DNA from: Cunninghamia lanceolata
Taxonomy: Eukaryota > Streptophyta > Pinopsida > Cupressales > Cupressaceae
Assembly (NCBI GenBank): GCA_027924645.1
Contig: BSBN01001687.1
Span: 2,542,001-2,606,000 of the forward strand
DNA length: 64,000 nt
Direction: 5' to 3'
Positions 35,265-49,300 of this stretch are shown here, one piece after another; position 1 is the first letter of the stretch, and the number at the start of each line of letters is the position of its first letter. Position numbers and translations under genes: made by a program. The notes under the pieces were generated by a model, which was not told where the DNA came from, did not search any database, and saw nothing but the letters and a program-made list of their open reading frames with translations.

Positions 35265-36342
35265 TAAGGTCAGGATCACCATTAACCCATCCTATTTTCT
35301 TGTGGGTTAATGGGAAAACTAGGGAAATATTCCATTTAATATTTATTTGTTTGGTATATTTCACACTTTCCAACAAATAAGTATTGAATAAATTATTTTT
35401 CAGCACATGGTGGTGTGGGAAATCTTGGATCATCTCTAGGCCATTATTGGGAGCCAAAAATTAAAAAAAATCTTATGACAACTCGCATGGAGTTGGTCGA
35501 TGGTTATGACGAAAGTTATGACAACCGTCATTGGATAATTTTAGCATCCACTTGAGGAAGAATCTAGGAGGGTGTTTGGAATTTTTGGCACCCATCTTGG
35601 GCATATTTTATATAATTTTGTTAAATTTTATATGTTCTGGTATTGCATTTTTACATAATTTTCTAAATTCGAGCACCTGTGCTTGATTCTTATTCAATGG
35701 ACAAAAACCCATTGGAGGTGCAGGCCTGTGGATGAAAATCCATGAGTTGCAGATGGATAGAGGATGAGAGAAATTCCATCAAGGGATTGCATTGGAGTTG
35801 AAGGTGTTGGCATATTTCGATGGTTTCTAGTGTTTCGTTTGCGGGTTGTGTTTGTTGCAATTTTGATGTTTCTAGAGGTGTTGTTTGGTGCTGCTATTGT
35901 GTTTCATGTGTGTTTCTATGTGTTTGTTGTTACTCATTCATCCTAGGCACTAGAGATCGGCTCTTGCATGTTTGGGCAGTATTTGTTTTGATTTGGCAAT
36001 TTTGATTTAAACACACATGTTTATTTCAACATGTCTTGTGTAGTTTCCAATAAATCTTGTTGTTTGTTGCTGTATATGGTGTTGCTATTACAAATTAGTG
36101 TTGAAAACCTGATTTCATGTTATTGCATCATAAATTTCAAATAAATACATTCAGTGGTGTTTTTAGCATATTTGGTGTTATTTTAGTGTAGACTAGCTTG
36201 CTAGTCTTTGTCGATTTGATGTAATTTTGGTGGAGTTTGTGGGAATAATTTTTAAATCTAAATTTAATTGAAATATTTCAGTTTGGCACATTGCAAAAGC
36301 ATGCAACAATGAGATGACATAAGATGTTCATTTGAGAGTGAT

Positions 36343-36375
<33 letters not shown>

Positions 36376-38493
36376 ATGCTTCACCCAAGAGACTAAAAAC
36401 ACAACTAATATGGGATAAAGTGAAAAAGTCCCTAAGTAAACTTAACCTAGTGTGAAAAGGACCTAAGCGGGGAAATAGCTCTGAAATGAACTAGTTAGAT
36501 AAAGTACCCCATGTTCATACTAACAATTTTGGATATAATAAAGGAAGAGAATGAGAATTTTAGAGATGTGGAGATTATATTTACATCTATATAGTCTCGA
36601 TAAGAGGCTTTAGAGGTTCGAGTAGGATGGTATCCAAGACATGTAGAATAATAATATGGATTAGATTCTAAGGGGATCTTGATGCCCTATTATTGTCCAC
36701 ATCTATTTCCTTTATAACCAATTGTTTAATGTTTAAAAATGAGGTGGGGTTGCTTTGGTTTTGTATGGGGGTTTTTAGTTTGAATCCTCCTTTCCACTAA
36801 ACATTCCAATGGATTTTCAACTGAGTTGCTTCTCCACTCGAGAGGAGAGTCACCTATCAGGTTGGGTTGCCACAAGGGAAGCTGGGAAATTCAAAAGTTA
36901 TCACACAATGTCTCTAATTAATGCTTTAGTGCTCTTGAAACCCTAATTTAAGCAAAACAATAAGTAAATCTACAAATTACGACAAATGCTATTGAAATAA
37001 GACAAAGGGCAGAGAACCTTAACTCACTGTTTTTGCAATCCGAAAAATAAAAATGTCGAGGACAATGGTGATGGTGCCCAAGTCCAAGGTGTAGGTTTTT
37101 CCGCAAAGTCCTTGTAGTGCCCCTCCATTCTCACCTTGGATGTGTTGCTGGTCAGGCTAAGGAACATGAAGATGAAGGTAAAATACTCAGAATATTTAGG
37201 GTATGTTAGACATGTTGATGGTAGGTTTATTGTTTTGATGTAGTTGATGACACTCATTGATGTTTACTATGATGACATTGTTGATGCTTTATGATTGGTA
37301 CATTATGTTTATATTGTGATCAGTTATGGGTTAATTGATTATGTGGATTAATTCTACTATGTGCCTTATGTGACTATCTGATGATGTGTTATCTAGCTGA
37401 TTATCAATGAACTAGTTGATGTAGATGTGTGTGATGTGTTTTGTGAAGGGACAGTGTAGCATTACTCATGCTGAGTACCCTACTATGCTACGATTCCCTG
37501 TCACAGTGTGCCTGTTTAGATGATTATATATACATATTTGTATTCGACCCTTCGTTTGCTGCAGGATTGCATGTACCAGGCACCGACTCCACCTGAATTG
37601 GCAGGTCTGAGCGTGCCTTCATACCAATGGAAGTTGTGGAATCGAGATAACATGAGGTCCCCTAGTTGACATCATTCTCGATGAGGATGAGTTCTCAGTC
37701 CTGAGTTTCGTCAGTTTGGTCAATTGGTGCATGACTGTGAGTCTCTGTTATTCTTTGGTATGTTGTTGTTGGAGAATGTTGTTATGTAGTTTTGAATTAT
37801 TTATTGTTGGTTTATTGCTTCAATATTTTGTTGAATAAATAAAACTATTTTCGTGGAATATTAAATACTTGTTTTCAAATAGAAATTAAATTAATAATTT
37901 TTAATAGATAATAATAATAATAACAATAATTGTAAATAAATTAATATAATTTAATGTTGAGTTAGTGGCAATAAAAATAGATAATATTTTTGAGTTGTCA
38001 TAAAACTCATATATAGTAAATACTAAATAAATAAGAATAAAAAATGATTCTTGTCTAGTTGTAAAGGAAATAAATAAGATAAAAAATATATATTGTCTGG
38101 GCTGGTTGTAAATGGAAAAAAATAGTAAATTGTAAGAAAGGGATTTAGGCAGAATTTATTATCTTTAATGGGGGGAATCTTCTGGAAAATATTGGGGGGA
38201 TTTCTCTCTCATAATAATCTTTAGTAAATGGAACTTTTGGGGGGACAGAGGAGAGGGGAGAGATTGGTTTGTGGCTGCAGCAGTTGAACCTGACATCGAA
38301 TCTTCAGCCCAGTCAAGCAAACAAAATTAGATTCCTTTGGTTCTAATTTCTGTCTCAGTTTTCTGTTGAAGCAAATGTTTGATTTATGATTTTTCATGTT
38401 GATTGTAATTTGCTTGAGAAGTTAGAAGCCTTGTTATCAGATCCAATTGTGCATGTCTGTATCATTGCATTTTGGGAAATCATCAATTGAAGT

Positions 38494-39110
38494 GATTGTC
38501 TATCTCTCACCCACTTTTTTTTTTTTAGTCTGTTGCGTCAGCCATAACTTTATTTTTATGAACTGGGTTCCTCTAGTTTTTTATATATATGGTGTATGAC
38601 CTAGTTATCCAAATCATATCTAAAAATCAACCTTACCCAGTTTGTCATTTTGGAGGTATGAATATTTTGTGATTGTCTATCTCTCACCCATTTCATCTCT
38701 ATTTTTTCAGTCTGTTGCGTCAGCCATAATTTTATTTTTACGAACTGGGTTCCTCAAATTGTTTTATATATGGTGCACGACCTAGTGATCCAAATCATAT
38801 CCGAAACTCATCCTTACCTAGTTTGTCATTTTGGAGATATGAATATTTTGTGACTGTCTATCTCTCACTGATTTCATCTCTATTTTTACAGTCTGTTGTG
38901 GTAGCCATAACTTTATTTTTATGAACTGAATTTTTTTTTTAATTTTTTATATATGGTGCATGACTTAGTTATCTAAATTATATCCAAAAATCAGCCTTAC
39001 CTAGTTTGTCATTTTGGAGATATGAATATTTTTGACTATCTACCTCTCACCTGTTTTGTCTCTTTTAAAACAATTAGTTGTGTTACCAATAACTCTACAA
39101 GTATTTTGAC
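38494..39110 (+). repeat. Tandem repeat of 177-182 bp, 3.4 copies
   Basis: Units start GATTGTCTATCTCTCAC or a close variant at 38494, 38671, 38852 and 39034 (partial). Each contains TCTGTTGCGTCAGCCATAAC and GTTTGTCATTTTGGAG or close variants. Differences grow towards the last copy. Confidence 0.9.
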
Positions 39111-40542
39111 TGTTTGTTAGGTTATAAGAAGGCTATTAAATATATATAGAATAGAAGTAGAATAATTCAATTTGGATAGAGTCATTGTATATTAATGTTG
39201 ATAAATTTAATTTAAATTGATATTGATTTTATTACGATTTATTAGTAAAAATATAATAAGTAGGTTTGGAATTTAAGTTTGTAAACAATGTATTTAAGAT
39301 TTGATTTATAAATTTGTTTTAGAAATTAGTTGATTACGAGTGGAATTGTATAAGGTAAATAGAACTTTTGTAAATTGTATCAATGGTCATAATAGGATCA
39401 TGTTGTCGAGGTTTAGTTTTCATGAGGCATAAATTAGTATGTCCTGATTTCTTGTGTATACGATGTTGTAAGTGAATTTTGATGTTAGATCTATAGGAAT
39501 GTTTTGTTGTTCTGTATTCCTTTCCTCTCAAGCTAACCTTATAACAAGGTTCTTTCATTATAGCTTCGGGTTTTGTATCTTGTGATTTTAATTAAGGTAA
39601 GAGATTTATAGCATTCTAATATTATAGGCTTTTAGTCTTGCTTATACAGTTATATTTAATAGTATTTACAAAATTGTCTAAATTATTAATGAAATCTACA
39701 TCAGTTGTAAATAGTGTAAATAATTGTTGTGTTTAATTTGTATGTCTTAGGGTTATTTGCATGTTGTTCGCATTCATTTTACGTAAATGAAATTAAAATA
39801 AGTCTTGAGAATTATTAGTTATAACTCTATATTGTTGAGATAGATTCACTTTATATTTGTTAGATGATTGATCATAAAAATATTGACGAAGGATCTTAGT
39901 TTATGATGTGCATCTGAGAGTGAATGTGATGTGAGACCATTGTGTTTAGTGGTGTCAAGTGTTTGTGTCATTTGGGGAAATTGTTTCTAGAGGCCTAGGA
40001 GGGTGTGATTGTGTGGGGGTAGGCTATGTGTGCATCATGTGAGTTGAATAAACTGCATACTTGAAATGTTGCCTCCTATTCATGTTGGTATGATATATGT
40101 GCAAGATGGGTAATATCTTGCTCAGTGTATCTATTCATGTGGTTATGATGACTATGCAAGATAGATAATGCCTTGCTCTGTGTGATGTGAAATGATGTAT
40201 ATTTTATGTTGTAAATGTATCATGATGAGAAATGTGATAGTTCATGCTTGGTTTATTTTATGGGTTGTGAGAATCTAGATGCAGTGAAGGGGGAGTGGCT
40301 TCCAATGTGGGCCGGTGCCCAAAGTGGCTAGCCAGGGTAACCCATTGGGAGTTTTGTAATCAAATGATAACCTAATAATAAATCTAGGGGTTGGGTAGTT
40401 TTCACACTAATTAAGATAGTTGGATTCCTCACCCATGCCTGTAGTGCTCGTTCAGGCTAAGAATGGGATGAGAAGGCCTGGTTGGCAATATCAACTTCCT
40501 TGTCCTCATGAAAGGAGTGTTGGTTCCGCATGTGTCACCCTA

Positions 40543-40670
40543 TGGGGCCGGCATCTAGTGAGAGACTATCAGGGTAACCATAGATGGGGGCCAGCGCTTA
40601 GCAAGAGATTGTCAGGGTAACCCATGGATGGGGGTTGGCGTCTAGCTAGAGTCTGTCAAGTTAACCTATG
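40543..40670 (+). repeat. Short tandem repeat of about 44 bp, three copies
   Basis: Units built on GGGGGCCAGCG-TTAGC-AGAGA-TGTCAGGGTAACC. A related single word lies at 40308-40345. It forms a GC-richer island in the LTR. Confidence 0.8.
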
Positions 40671-41407
40671 TTAAGACCATGTGATGACACTCATCCCTAC
40701 TGCAGTCTAGCATTCCCTAATTGTTTTTTCCCATTCATTATGTGGTGGCCTCTGGAAGTGTTGATTGTGTTAGTTACCTGTATTGAATTGGAGTCATGTG
40801 TAGTCCTTGTTCCTTTTAGACTACTATCTACTTGACTGTCTATTTTAGTGGGACCTTATGTTATCTCCTAGCATGAGGGGTGGACCTCAGGGTTCCACAT
40901 GGTTGAGTGGTTGTGCTTTATTCCATTGGTTCTCTGGCTTCGAGGTTAGTGTGTAAAGAAGATGTATCTCACTTGATTCTAGTTTTTTACCTGTACGTGA
41001 AGACTGATAATTGTACTATTTGTATCTAGACTTGTGTATCAGTGGAACTCATTATGTAATTTGATGTAATCAGAAAGAAAGAGCTTTTGTATCATAGAAA
41101 TTATGTAATTCCTCTTGTAAGATAAACTATTCTGCACTTGTAAACATTATTGCAAAGATGTTGATGTATGTATCTGATGATGTAATCAAGTTGTTAGTTT
41201 GAGTTATTTGAATAAACTATGTATGTTGTTGATTATTGGTTAATTTCAATAATGCAGCTGTGTAATCCCTAGAGATGCTAGTTTAACTTGTTGATATTAG
41301 ACTATGTTATGTTTTGTTATCATTATTTCTATTTTTTAAAAAAAAATTCACCCTTTATATTGCTAGGTTAAACTTAACTTTCTAGGGTTTCATGGTGGGG
41401 CATTACA

Positions 41408-44162
41408 GTCCTAATCTCCTTCTGACACTGATCTCCTCTATATCTTCAATTTTTGATAATTCAGATGCAGAGGACAATGTTGAGAGCTCCCTAGTTCACT
41501 GAGGAATATTCTTCAGGATGTCAGAAGCTCTTTAGATGCTAATTATCACTATTCAGTCTATTTTGGCAGATTCAAATGTGGAGGACAATGTTGATAGCAC
41601 CCGTGTCCTGAAATGTCACATAGTGTCCACTTCTTTTCAGATCCCGGATCTATAATGTCCTCCAATCTTCCCTACAACTCCACTTTCTCCAGATCTAATA
41701 CCTATAACTTGCAATCATAAGGAGTGTGGAAGGGGGTTCTGGTGTTTAGAGGCTTGCCTTGGTCAAGCCCCGGAGAGACATTCAAGTCTTCTGAACACCG
41801 TTGTTAGATGAGAGTGTGTATCCCTCGGGATAGAGGCAAAAACATAAATGATAAATGATGATAAAACATAATAGATGTCACCTTGATGATGAATCTCTCA
41901 TGGAAGGAAGATGCCCTTCAGTGCCATGAGGAGAAGATGTAATCCAACCTGCATAAACAAACACAATAACAATTCTCTGCTCTATAATACAATGAATGCC
42001 TTGATCACTTTAACATAAGCTCATGAATCACAATGTCCATCTAGTTTGCAAATGATAGCCTAAACATACTTATATATGCAACTACAAAAATTCCCGCCAA
42101 TAATTTCATAATTAAAACTTATGATGTCAGCCTAGGACCCAAATAAAGGTCACAAAACTGACATAAAAGTTTAGGGTAGACCCAAAATAGGGCTGGACTA
42201 GGGCGCTGGCGCCCAAGTCCACCACCTTGTTTCTGTTCTGGGATCATCAACATATCCCCCTAGGTCCTATTTGTCACAAGACCCAAGGGTTTTCTCATCG
42301 GGAGTCCAGATTAACATGCAGGATACTCTAAATGCAATCTAAAGACCTGAGGGCTAAACTTTAAGAGGAAAAAGCCCCCAAGGGTGCATTTTCTGACATA
42401 ACATTTAGCCCCCACTTTAATGTATGTATAGAAAGTCCAATACATGCATTAAAGTAAGGTCAACAAGCACAGCAAACACGCCAAGCATGGAGTAGACAAC
42501 TAATAAGTTGAATTATTTTGCCAGGTACATGATGCGTTATTAAATGTGACTCGCCAATAGTTTATAATATAATTATACATCTTAATGATATTCGCCAGTA
42601 ATATTGTATTCCCGCCATTAATTTTGGGATAATATTCGCCTTTACTAATAAATTATTATGTACTTTCAGGGTTATTTTCACTTTTAATATGGCTTTGTTT
42701 ATTACCGTTGATTATGAATTTGATTTCATGGCTCTTATTTGATTCCCAGGGCCATAAGCACATGCCTTTTAAAAGGCTTGCTTGACGCCCAGAATTTCTT
42801 TCCTGCCGAATTAAAATCAAAGCCATAATAAACTCTAAGCTAAGGTCCCATGCACGGATCCATCCTATCACTGGAAAGAAAAATTTAGTCACGGTAGCAG
42901 CACGATCACCAGTAGACGATAGGCAGCATAGCCTGTAGCACCACTTCCTTCTAGTTGCAGATTCATTGCCAACAATTGATCCAGAGTCTGCTTGCAGATA
43001 CCTATAGTTCAATTCCAAGCGTAGATCCAAATCCAATACTAATTTGTTCATCTAGATCTCACAGAGGCCCCTACAAGACAAAATATAAGGTGTAAAATTA
43101 GTCTTTTTTAATTTGATTTATTGTTTAGTTTAGTTTGATAAACATATTGTTATTGATGCACATAATTACAAATCTCATTACCATTTTAGATTGAAATTAA
43201 ATTTATGATAAAAAATCTAAAATAAAGAAAAAAATAGAGAACAAAATTCAATAAATTAAAAAAAATTGTAGCATTTTCTGTTGGCTCTACTCCCTCTTAT
43301 CATCATATTTAAAACAAAAAATATATGTTTTAACTTTTTTTAAAACATAAACATCTATGCTTGTTTTTATCTTTTAAATTTTTTAAGAGAAAATGCAAAA
43401 ACATGTATTCTTTATTTTACATTCTTTAAAAGAATAAAAATAAAAATAAAATCCTTCATCTACAATCATGCATGGCCATGCAAATAATGTGAAACTTTTA
43501 AATCTCCCCCCTCAGATTTTACCCGCAACATGTAATAATACCAATATCAATTCAAATAAATAAACCATTTAAAAATAATGTTAACCATTTGCAAAAAAAA
43601 AAATCATTAACAGAGATAAACAAAAGAAACAGAGAAGCCCATCAAAATGGAGGAGGTGAGAAATGGGTTTCTCATATTCACATTTAAAAAATCAATCTAC
43701 AACAAACATGAAAGCATTTAAAAAATCATTCTACAACAAAACAATAAGGAAAAAATGAAAGCTTTTAAAAAATCATTCTCCAACAAAACAATTAGGAAAA
43801 AATTAAAAATTAGGTAGAAAGAAAAGTATGTGTGCAATATTTTATCGTTTTAGCAAGTTTTAAATATAATAGAAGTTGCATATTTAGCTCCTAAAATGTA
43901 GTTAACTTAAGTTTTTAGTGGAGTATTGTGCTTTATTATTGTTTTAAAATGTACTTTTAAATTGTGCTTTATTTATTTTTTATATTTTATTAGTGCATGT
44001 AATCATGATAATATTTGACTAAGGTTTAGAAATAAATAATTTTTTATTCTTATTTTTTATACTTGGATTTTATTATTCCATGTAGTTTTAAATATTTATT
44101 ATTTTCAAATATGAAGGGACTTATATTTTATTCCCTTAATTCTTTTAAGGGTTAGTGCAATG
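41408..44162. other. Spacer, probably older LTR material
   Basis: No supported gene; a minus frame at 42656-43051 is open for 131 codons but has no recognisable domain. 42196 carries GGGCGCTGGCGCCCAAGTCC, matching 3846. 42510-42640 has several TTCGCCA words, also seen beyond the Tat element at 62570-62740. 43640-43800 has three short copies of an AAAAAATCATTCTACAACAA unit. Confidence 0.45.
44158..44162. repeat. Target site duplication CAATG, left
   Basis: CAATG here and at 62254-62258 directly flank the two LTR ends. Confidence 0.95.
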
Positions 44163-45191
44163 TGTATACACCTAAAATTGGCTCATGTCAAATTAAGTAA
44201 ATATTTTAATATTTATCTTAATTCTTATTTTCTTCTATCAATTAAATAAAATATTTTAAGTTTATTTGATTGGTTCATTATCCCATAATTAAATAAAATC
44301 AATTTATTTAATTAAATTCCCTAATTCTTCTAATGTCTCACATAATTAAATAATCCTAAATTCCTCTATCCTAAGTCCTAATTTCATAAATCCACCTCAT
44401 CTTTCCACCTCACCTTTTGCCACCTCACCAAGTTGCACATGTAATTAAATATTTTTAATATTTAATTAACTAATATTCCCTCACCCACATGTCCTATTTA
44501 TCCTCCAGTCAAAATTAGTTAACTCATCAATCAAATATGTTAACTAATTAGTCATTTGAGTTCACTAATCAATCAATTATGTTAACTTTTCAATCTATTC
44601 AGTCAACTCCCCAATCAACCCAGTTAACTGATTGGTCCATTGAGTTAACTCCTCAATCTATTCAATCAACTCCTTAATCAATTCTGTCAACTCTTCAATC
44701 TATTAAGTTAACTCCCTTGTTGCGTGAAGGAACTTGGACACTTGTCCTCTTTCTATTCGCGCACATTCCTCAACCATTGATCTTCTTATTTCTTCTCAAC
44801 CGTTGATCTCTTCTCTTCTGAGTCTATAAATGGAACCTTATTCTTCCATTTCTATCATCCAAGTTTTTAGTACAATTATTCTGTCGAATTACTAGCGCGC
44901 CTTTGGCACCCCATTACTATCCATGATCACCCCATTGCTTTGAAGCTCATCTTCATAGCACATTCATATCACAACCATCCTATTCTTGCCATCTTCAACA
45001 AGCAAGGGAGTATACACTTCTGAGGGCTTCATTACAATCAAGATCAAGAACGGATAGGTGAACAATGGAAGCCGCAGGATAACAAGGTTTGTGAGGTTTG
45101 TGCTTTATTTGTTTAATCTTGTTATTTGCATACTTCATTTTGTTATTGGGTTTGATATGCTTATTTATTTCATCTAATTTTCCTGATAACA
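44163..45191 (+). repeat. 5' LTR of the Tat element (1029 bp)
   Basis: It begins TGTATACACC and ends CTGATAACA. It matches the 3' LTR along its whole length, with scattered substitutions and a few indels. It contains multiple GTTAACT/CAATCAA words and a TATAAA-like box (about 44825). Confidence 0.95.
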
Positions 45192-45194
45192 TTT

Positions 45195-45212
45195 TGGCGC
45201 CCACCGTGATCT
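45195..45212 (+). promoter_or_regulatory. Primer binding site
   Basis: TGGCGCCCACCGTGATCT starts 3 bases after the 5' LTR. The TGGCGCC start is complementary to a tRNA 3' end (CCA) and is common in Tat/Athila-group elements. I do not assign the tRNA. Confidence 0.7.
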
Positions 45213-46349
45213 GACCCATTGTGTTTGTGAGCATTGTCGAGTTTGTTTTGTCACAAATTTAGGTGTGTTTTGTTATACATCTGGCACGTGACTTTCACAA
45301 ACGATCTCCTACGCACAAACTGAGCTCATTGTTGAGTCTAGAAGGCCTCGGAGGTAAGAAATAACATATAATTTGCCTATTTTTCCTTACTGGAAATTTT
45401 TTGGATTTTTTTTAATTTTTAGCTTATTTTTGCAAAAATAAATAAATAAATAAATTTTTTTAAAAAAATAGCAAAGAATTTTTAATCAACAGTAAAATTT
45501 TTATTTTTATTTTTTTACAGAAAACAGAAACAAAAAATCGGATTACTTTTTTTAAAAGCTTTTGTGTTATTTTATTAACAAAAATAAATAAATAAATAAA
45601 CTTTAAAAAAAAATAATACAAAAAAATTATTTTTTGGCAGGGGCCAAAGCCCCTGCACATAGTCCCTTTTCCTGTCCCCTGCCCTAACCTCCGCTCCCTC
45701 CTCTCTACCTACCCTCTAGACCCTAACCCCCCCATCCCTCCTGTCCCCTGCTCCCCTTTCCCCTCTCCCGCCACCCCCAAACCCTTCGCCGCCCTCTTGC
45801 GTCCCCCGTCGGCCTGCCGCCTACCTCCTTGCGGCCACTGCTCCGCCGCTCCCTCCCCTGCTGCCTCCCTCCGCCCTTGACTGCGCTGCTCCATCCCTGT
45901 TGCCCACCTCCGTCCGCCGCTCCCCAGCTGCCACCACTGTACCGCCCCTGCAACACAGACCCTAAAAAAACCAAAAAAATCATCAAATTATCTTTAAATC
46001 ATAAATCAAAAACACAAAAAAAACAAATATATCAAACAAAAACAAATTTAGGGTTAGGTTTTTTTTAATGTTATAATTTAATTTTTTAAAAAAATTTTAA
46101 GTTAAAATTTTTTATCTTTTTTTTATTCATTCATTTAAATTTTTTTTTTAGTGATCATGTTGGCAAAATAGGTGTTTTTTCTTTTCTTTTTAGCATAACT
46201 TTTTGCAGGTACATCGGAGTTTTGCAAATTTACAGTCGTTGGAAAGCTGACTTCAAGAACTTCATAATGGTATAGGTATTTTCAGCCTACTAGGTCACAA
46301 TCATAAGGTAATTATCAATCAAAGTCAACCTTACCTTGAAACTTCAAAT
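45213..46349 (+). other. Leader of the Tat element, first part
   Basis: Non-coding. A/T-rich with a sharp C-rich island at 45655-45960, listed separately. Confidence 0.7.
45655..45960. repeat. C-rich island with many C-runs (G-rich on the minus strand)
   Basis: About 300 bases made almost only of C and T with some G, in strongly AT-rich surroundings. At 45720-45785 there are more than eight runs of three or more C separated by 1-6 bases, which on the minus strand could fold as G-quadruplexes. Open minus frames here (Gly/Arg-rich) are composition artefacts. Confidence 0.8.
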
Positions 46350-49300
46350 TGTAACATCCAATCCGAAATGACAGGAAGTAACTAAGTTTTCACACCGGTA
46401 TTTTTTTTTTTTAAAAAACTAGGTAATCAAATACAAAAGTGACTCATCTATAAACCAATACAACATTTTTCATTTTAACATAAACATGATCTCATTTTCA
46501 TAAAGCTAAAAGAAATGATATACATTGAACACTTTGTTTTCTAACAAATGAAATTTTCTTGAAACAACAAATATTGGAAACATACCATTATCATGCATCT
46601 CGATTGTCGACCCATCACATTCAAGACTCGGCATTCCTCAGTATTTGGAAGAGAAAGTATCTTCAAGGAGCTTAACCTCCAACCACAGACCGTCGGTCTC
46701 CCGCACTCCTTCCTAACCAGAAGTGGCCCTACCCTACTCAAGAGGATAGACTTAGGATAACCATCGGTGTTTGCCATCTGAGCTCTGGTGTTGTAACCTA
46801 TGTGTCTTGTTAGCATGCAGATCCCTAGATACCCTCTAGTCATACACGACACTCCACAAGAAACACCATCCAGTTACGGTGAACGTTCGATGCACTTGAG
46901 GATAGTACACCACCTTGGCCAAAGGATTTGTTTTTAATTAGCATTCTAAAAATGCATGAACTTGGTTCACCCACCCTACTCGACTTGAACTGATCGAAAT
47001 CCTACAGTTTCCTTTTTGTTTAGTTTGAACCAATTGACGACCTTGATGACCTCAAGGGTTTAGGATTTCCTCCTAAAATAGCGCAAGGCGCAACATTTAC
47101 TATGTTTCCGAGTTCATAGTATCATGAACTCATATTCATGTAAAGAAAAAACCTTGATTAATAATGCCCACTCCTAAGTGGTTTCACACTTGTTTACTCG
47201 GTTTCCATGTTTGCACAACACACTCAAGTATCTAAAACATATTCCTGTTATCCTAGAATTCAGGGGTTCTAGACTCTCAAGGCCTACACAACGATACTAG
47301 CATCGTCGCATGCAACATAATTTGGATTCAACATGTGGGTTTTCCCACTCTACATGCTTGTTACAAAATCATGTCAGTTTTCGACACAAGCACAATAACT
47401 CCCTACTTCGCTTTTCAAGTCAATTAATTTCGCAAGAGTTAATGAGTTAAAATTTGTAAAATATAATAATAAAAAGATTTGGAGTCTTTCTTACGACTTT
47501 AGAGATGACCAACGCACGATCGACCTCTAACAAAAGATAAAAGACGGATATGACTCAAACTAGTTGTAACTACAACTTCGGCTATCAAGCAGGTTAACGT
47601 TTACGTCAATCATGTTTTAAAGCTGTGGTTTATCTCTCCTACACAACACACTCGTGGAGCAAAGTATTTTCTCTCTAAGGAGCTATTGATTCAAGTGCCC
47701 AAGGGCAGTTTTATGTTGATACCTCTGTCTTGAAGGAACTCTTTAATATTTTACGTCTTTTGAAGTTTGTAGTTCACATTAGCAATCATGCATTGATCAA
47801 TCTTTGAGGAAAGCACATGGAGACCTATGCTCTATCGTCTTACGACACCTACCAAGAGAGGTAATAATCTATTTTCTAAGTTCTTGCATACTAATCGACA
47901 GCAGCATTATTGTCACTGAGGTTTCTTCTATCATAATATAGTAATAATGCATTTACAATGAAGAACTTCTCACAGCATCGCGGTAAAATACATTATCATG
48001 ATATCATAATCGTTGTAGGAATGTTACCTTACTCAGCAATGAAGAGCACAGCGGGTGCCGAAGCCTCCCTTCGATCCTTCACTGCCAACCACACAGATAA
48101 ACTCCTTCCGTTATCTCTCTGTCAAATCATATGACAAAACCCGTCAGTCTTTTCCCCGAACTCACTCCTCTTACTGCCGTTTATTTCCTCCTTTCAAAAC
48201 ACACTTCCTTCCACAATGAAGGATACAAATGCCTTTTCTAAACTCTCTGCCGTATCACACTTTCTAAAGCCCACGACAGTCCTTACAACTCACTCCTCTC
48301 ACCTCAGCAGTCGATCTCCCTCAGAAACTGATCACTACTTAGAATTTGTTCCAACCTCCGATGTTTCCACAGATATCTCTCTCTGTCGCTTCCTACTCAG
48401 AAGCCCCTCTCCCAGATAACTGATCATTGCTCCAAAAGAACGAACACTCTCATTCAACACAGCCACCGACCTCTCTCTCTGCCGTCGACAATATCTCCAC
48501 ACATGTTTCTCTCCCCCTACAAACCACGACAGCCACTACTAAACTCCCTACTCCTCTACACGGTTTTTCTTCCTCTTCTCAACCGCTTGCCACTACTTAG
48601 TCACTCCCCTTTCATGCAGCAACAGACTCCCCTCTTTCGCAGTTACTTTCCTTCCCCATAATCTCACGACGGCCTTCCCATTTCTAACTAACTCCCCCTC
48701 GGTGATGACCTTGTACCATCTTTTACTGCTGTCTCTTACTAAAAACAACCACCACTCACAAAACTTCCCATCCGCGCAGGAGAAACTCCCTAGTTTTCTG
48801 CGGTTTAGTTTAAGATTCCTCACAATCACAAAACCGAAGCCTTCGCTCCACCTTCATGATGGCATCTGCCATTAATTTGCGATAATACCAACTTAACCGT
48901 CCACACTCCCTTACCTTAACTCCTCGGTGGAAAAAGAATCCAAGCTCACATAATGAGGCTAAGCATAAAGATTTGATTGTAAATATGGTTTTAATAAAGC
49001 TGCGGTAAAGAGAGATATTAGTTCATGATGGACATAGTACACTACATGTTGAGGTTGCGCAACTTAACAAACAACAAGAATCTCAAGGGAAGAAAAGAAT
49101 ACATGGCATCAAATCTAAGCCCTTCTTGCAAGGCATACATCACGCTTGACATCTCCACACCACACATTTGCCTGCATAAAGACACAATTCATGATGGCAT
49201 GCATAGGCCCAAAGGTTAATGGATTACTATGGTAACATTTAACTCATTGAGACAGATCCATTCATGGTGAGGACTTCGTTGACCAAAACTCGCTTGAACA

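Larger units (their letters stand above)
35240..41407 (+). mobile_element. Long 3' LTR (about 6.2 kb) of the chromovirus
   Basis: It starts TGTCATGTCCCC right after the polypurine tract and the last element-like end downstream is GGGGCATTACA at 41397-41407. The two ends are imperfect inverted copies, as LTR ends should be. No coding sequence inside. The stretch holds a (TA)n run at 36347, a 177-182 bp tandem repeat (38494-39110), and a 44 bp repeat (40543-40670). The length is unusual; a shorter LTR plus nested insertions cannot be excluded because the matching 5' LTR is not in the window. Confidence 0.5.

Noticed and set aside
42656..43051. 131-codon minus-strand frame
   Set aside because: Open and not of low complexity, but no domain or neighbouring exon supports it.
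45709..45986. Gly/Arg-rich minus-strand frames
   Set aside because: Composition artefact of the C-rich island in a retrotransposon leader.
46541..46852. 103-codon minus-strand frame
   Set aside because: Lies in the nested LTR and shows no domain.
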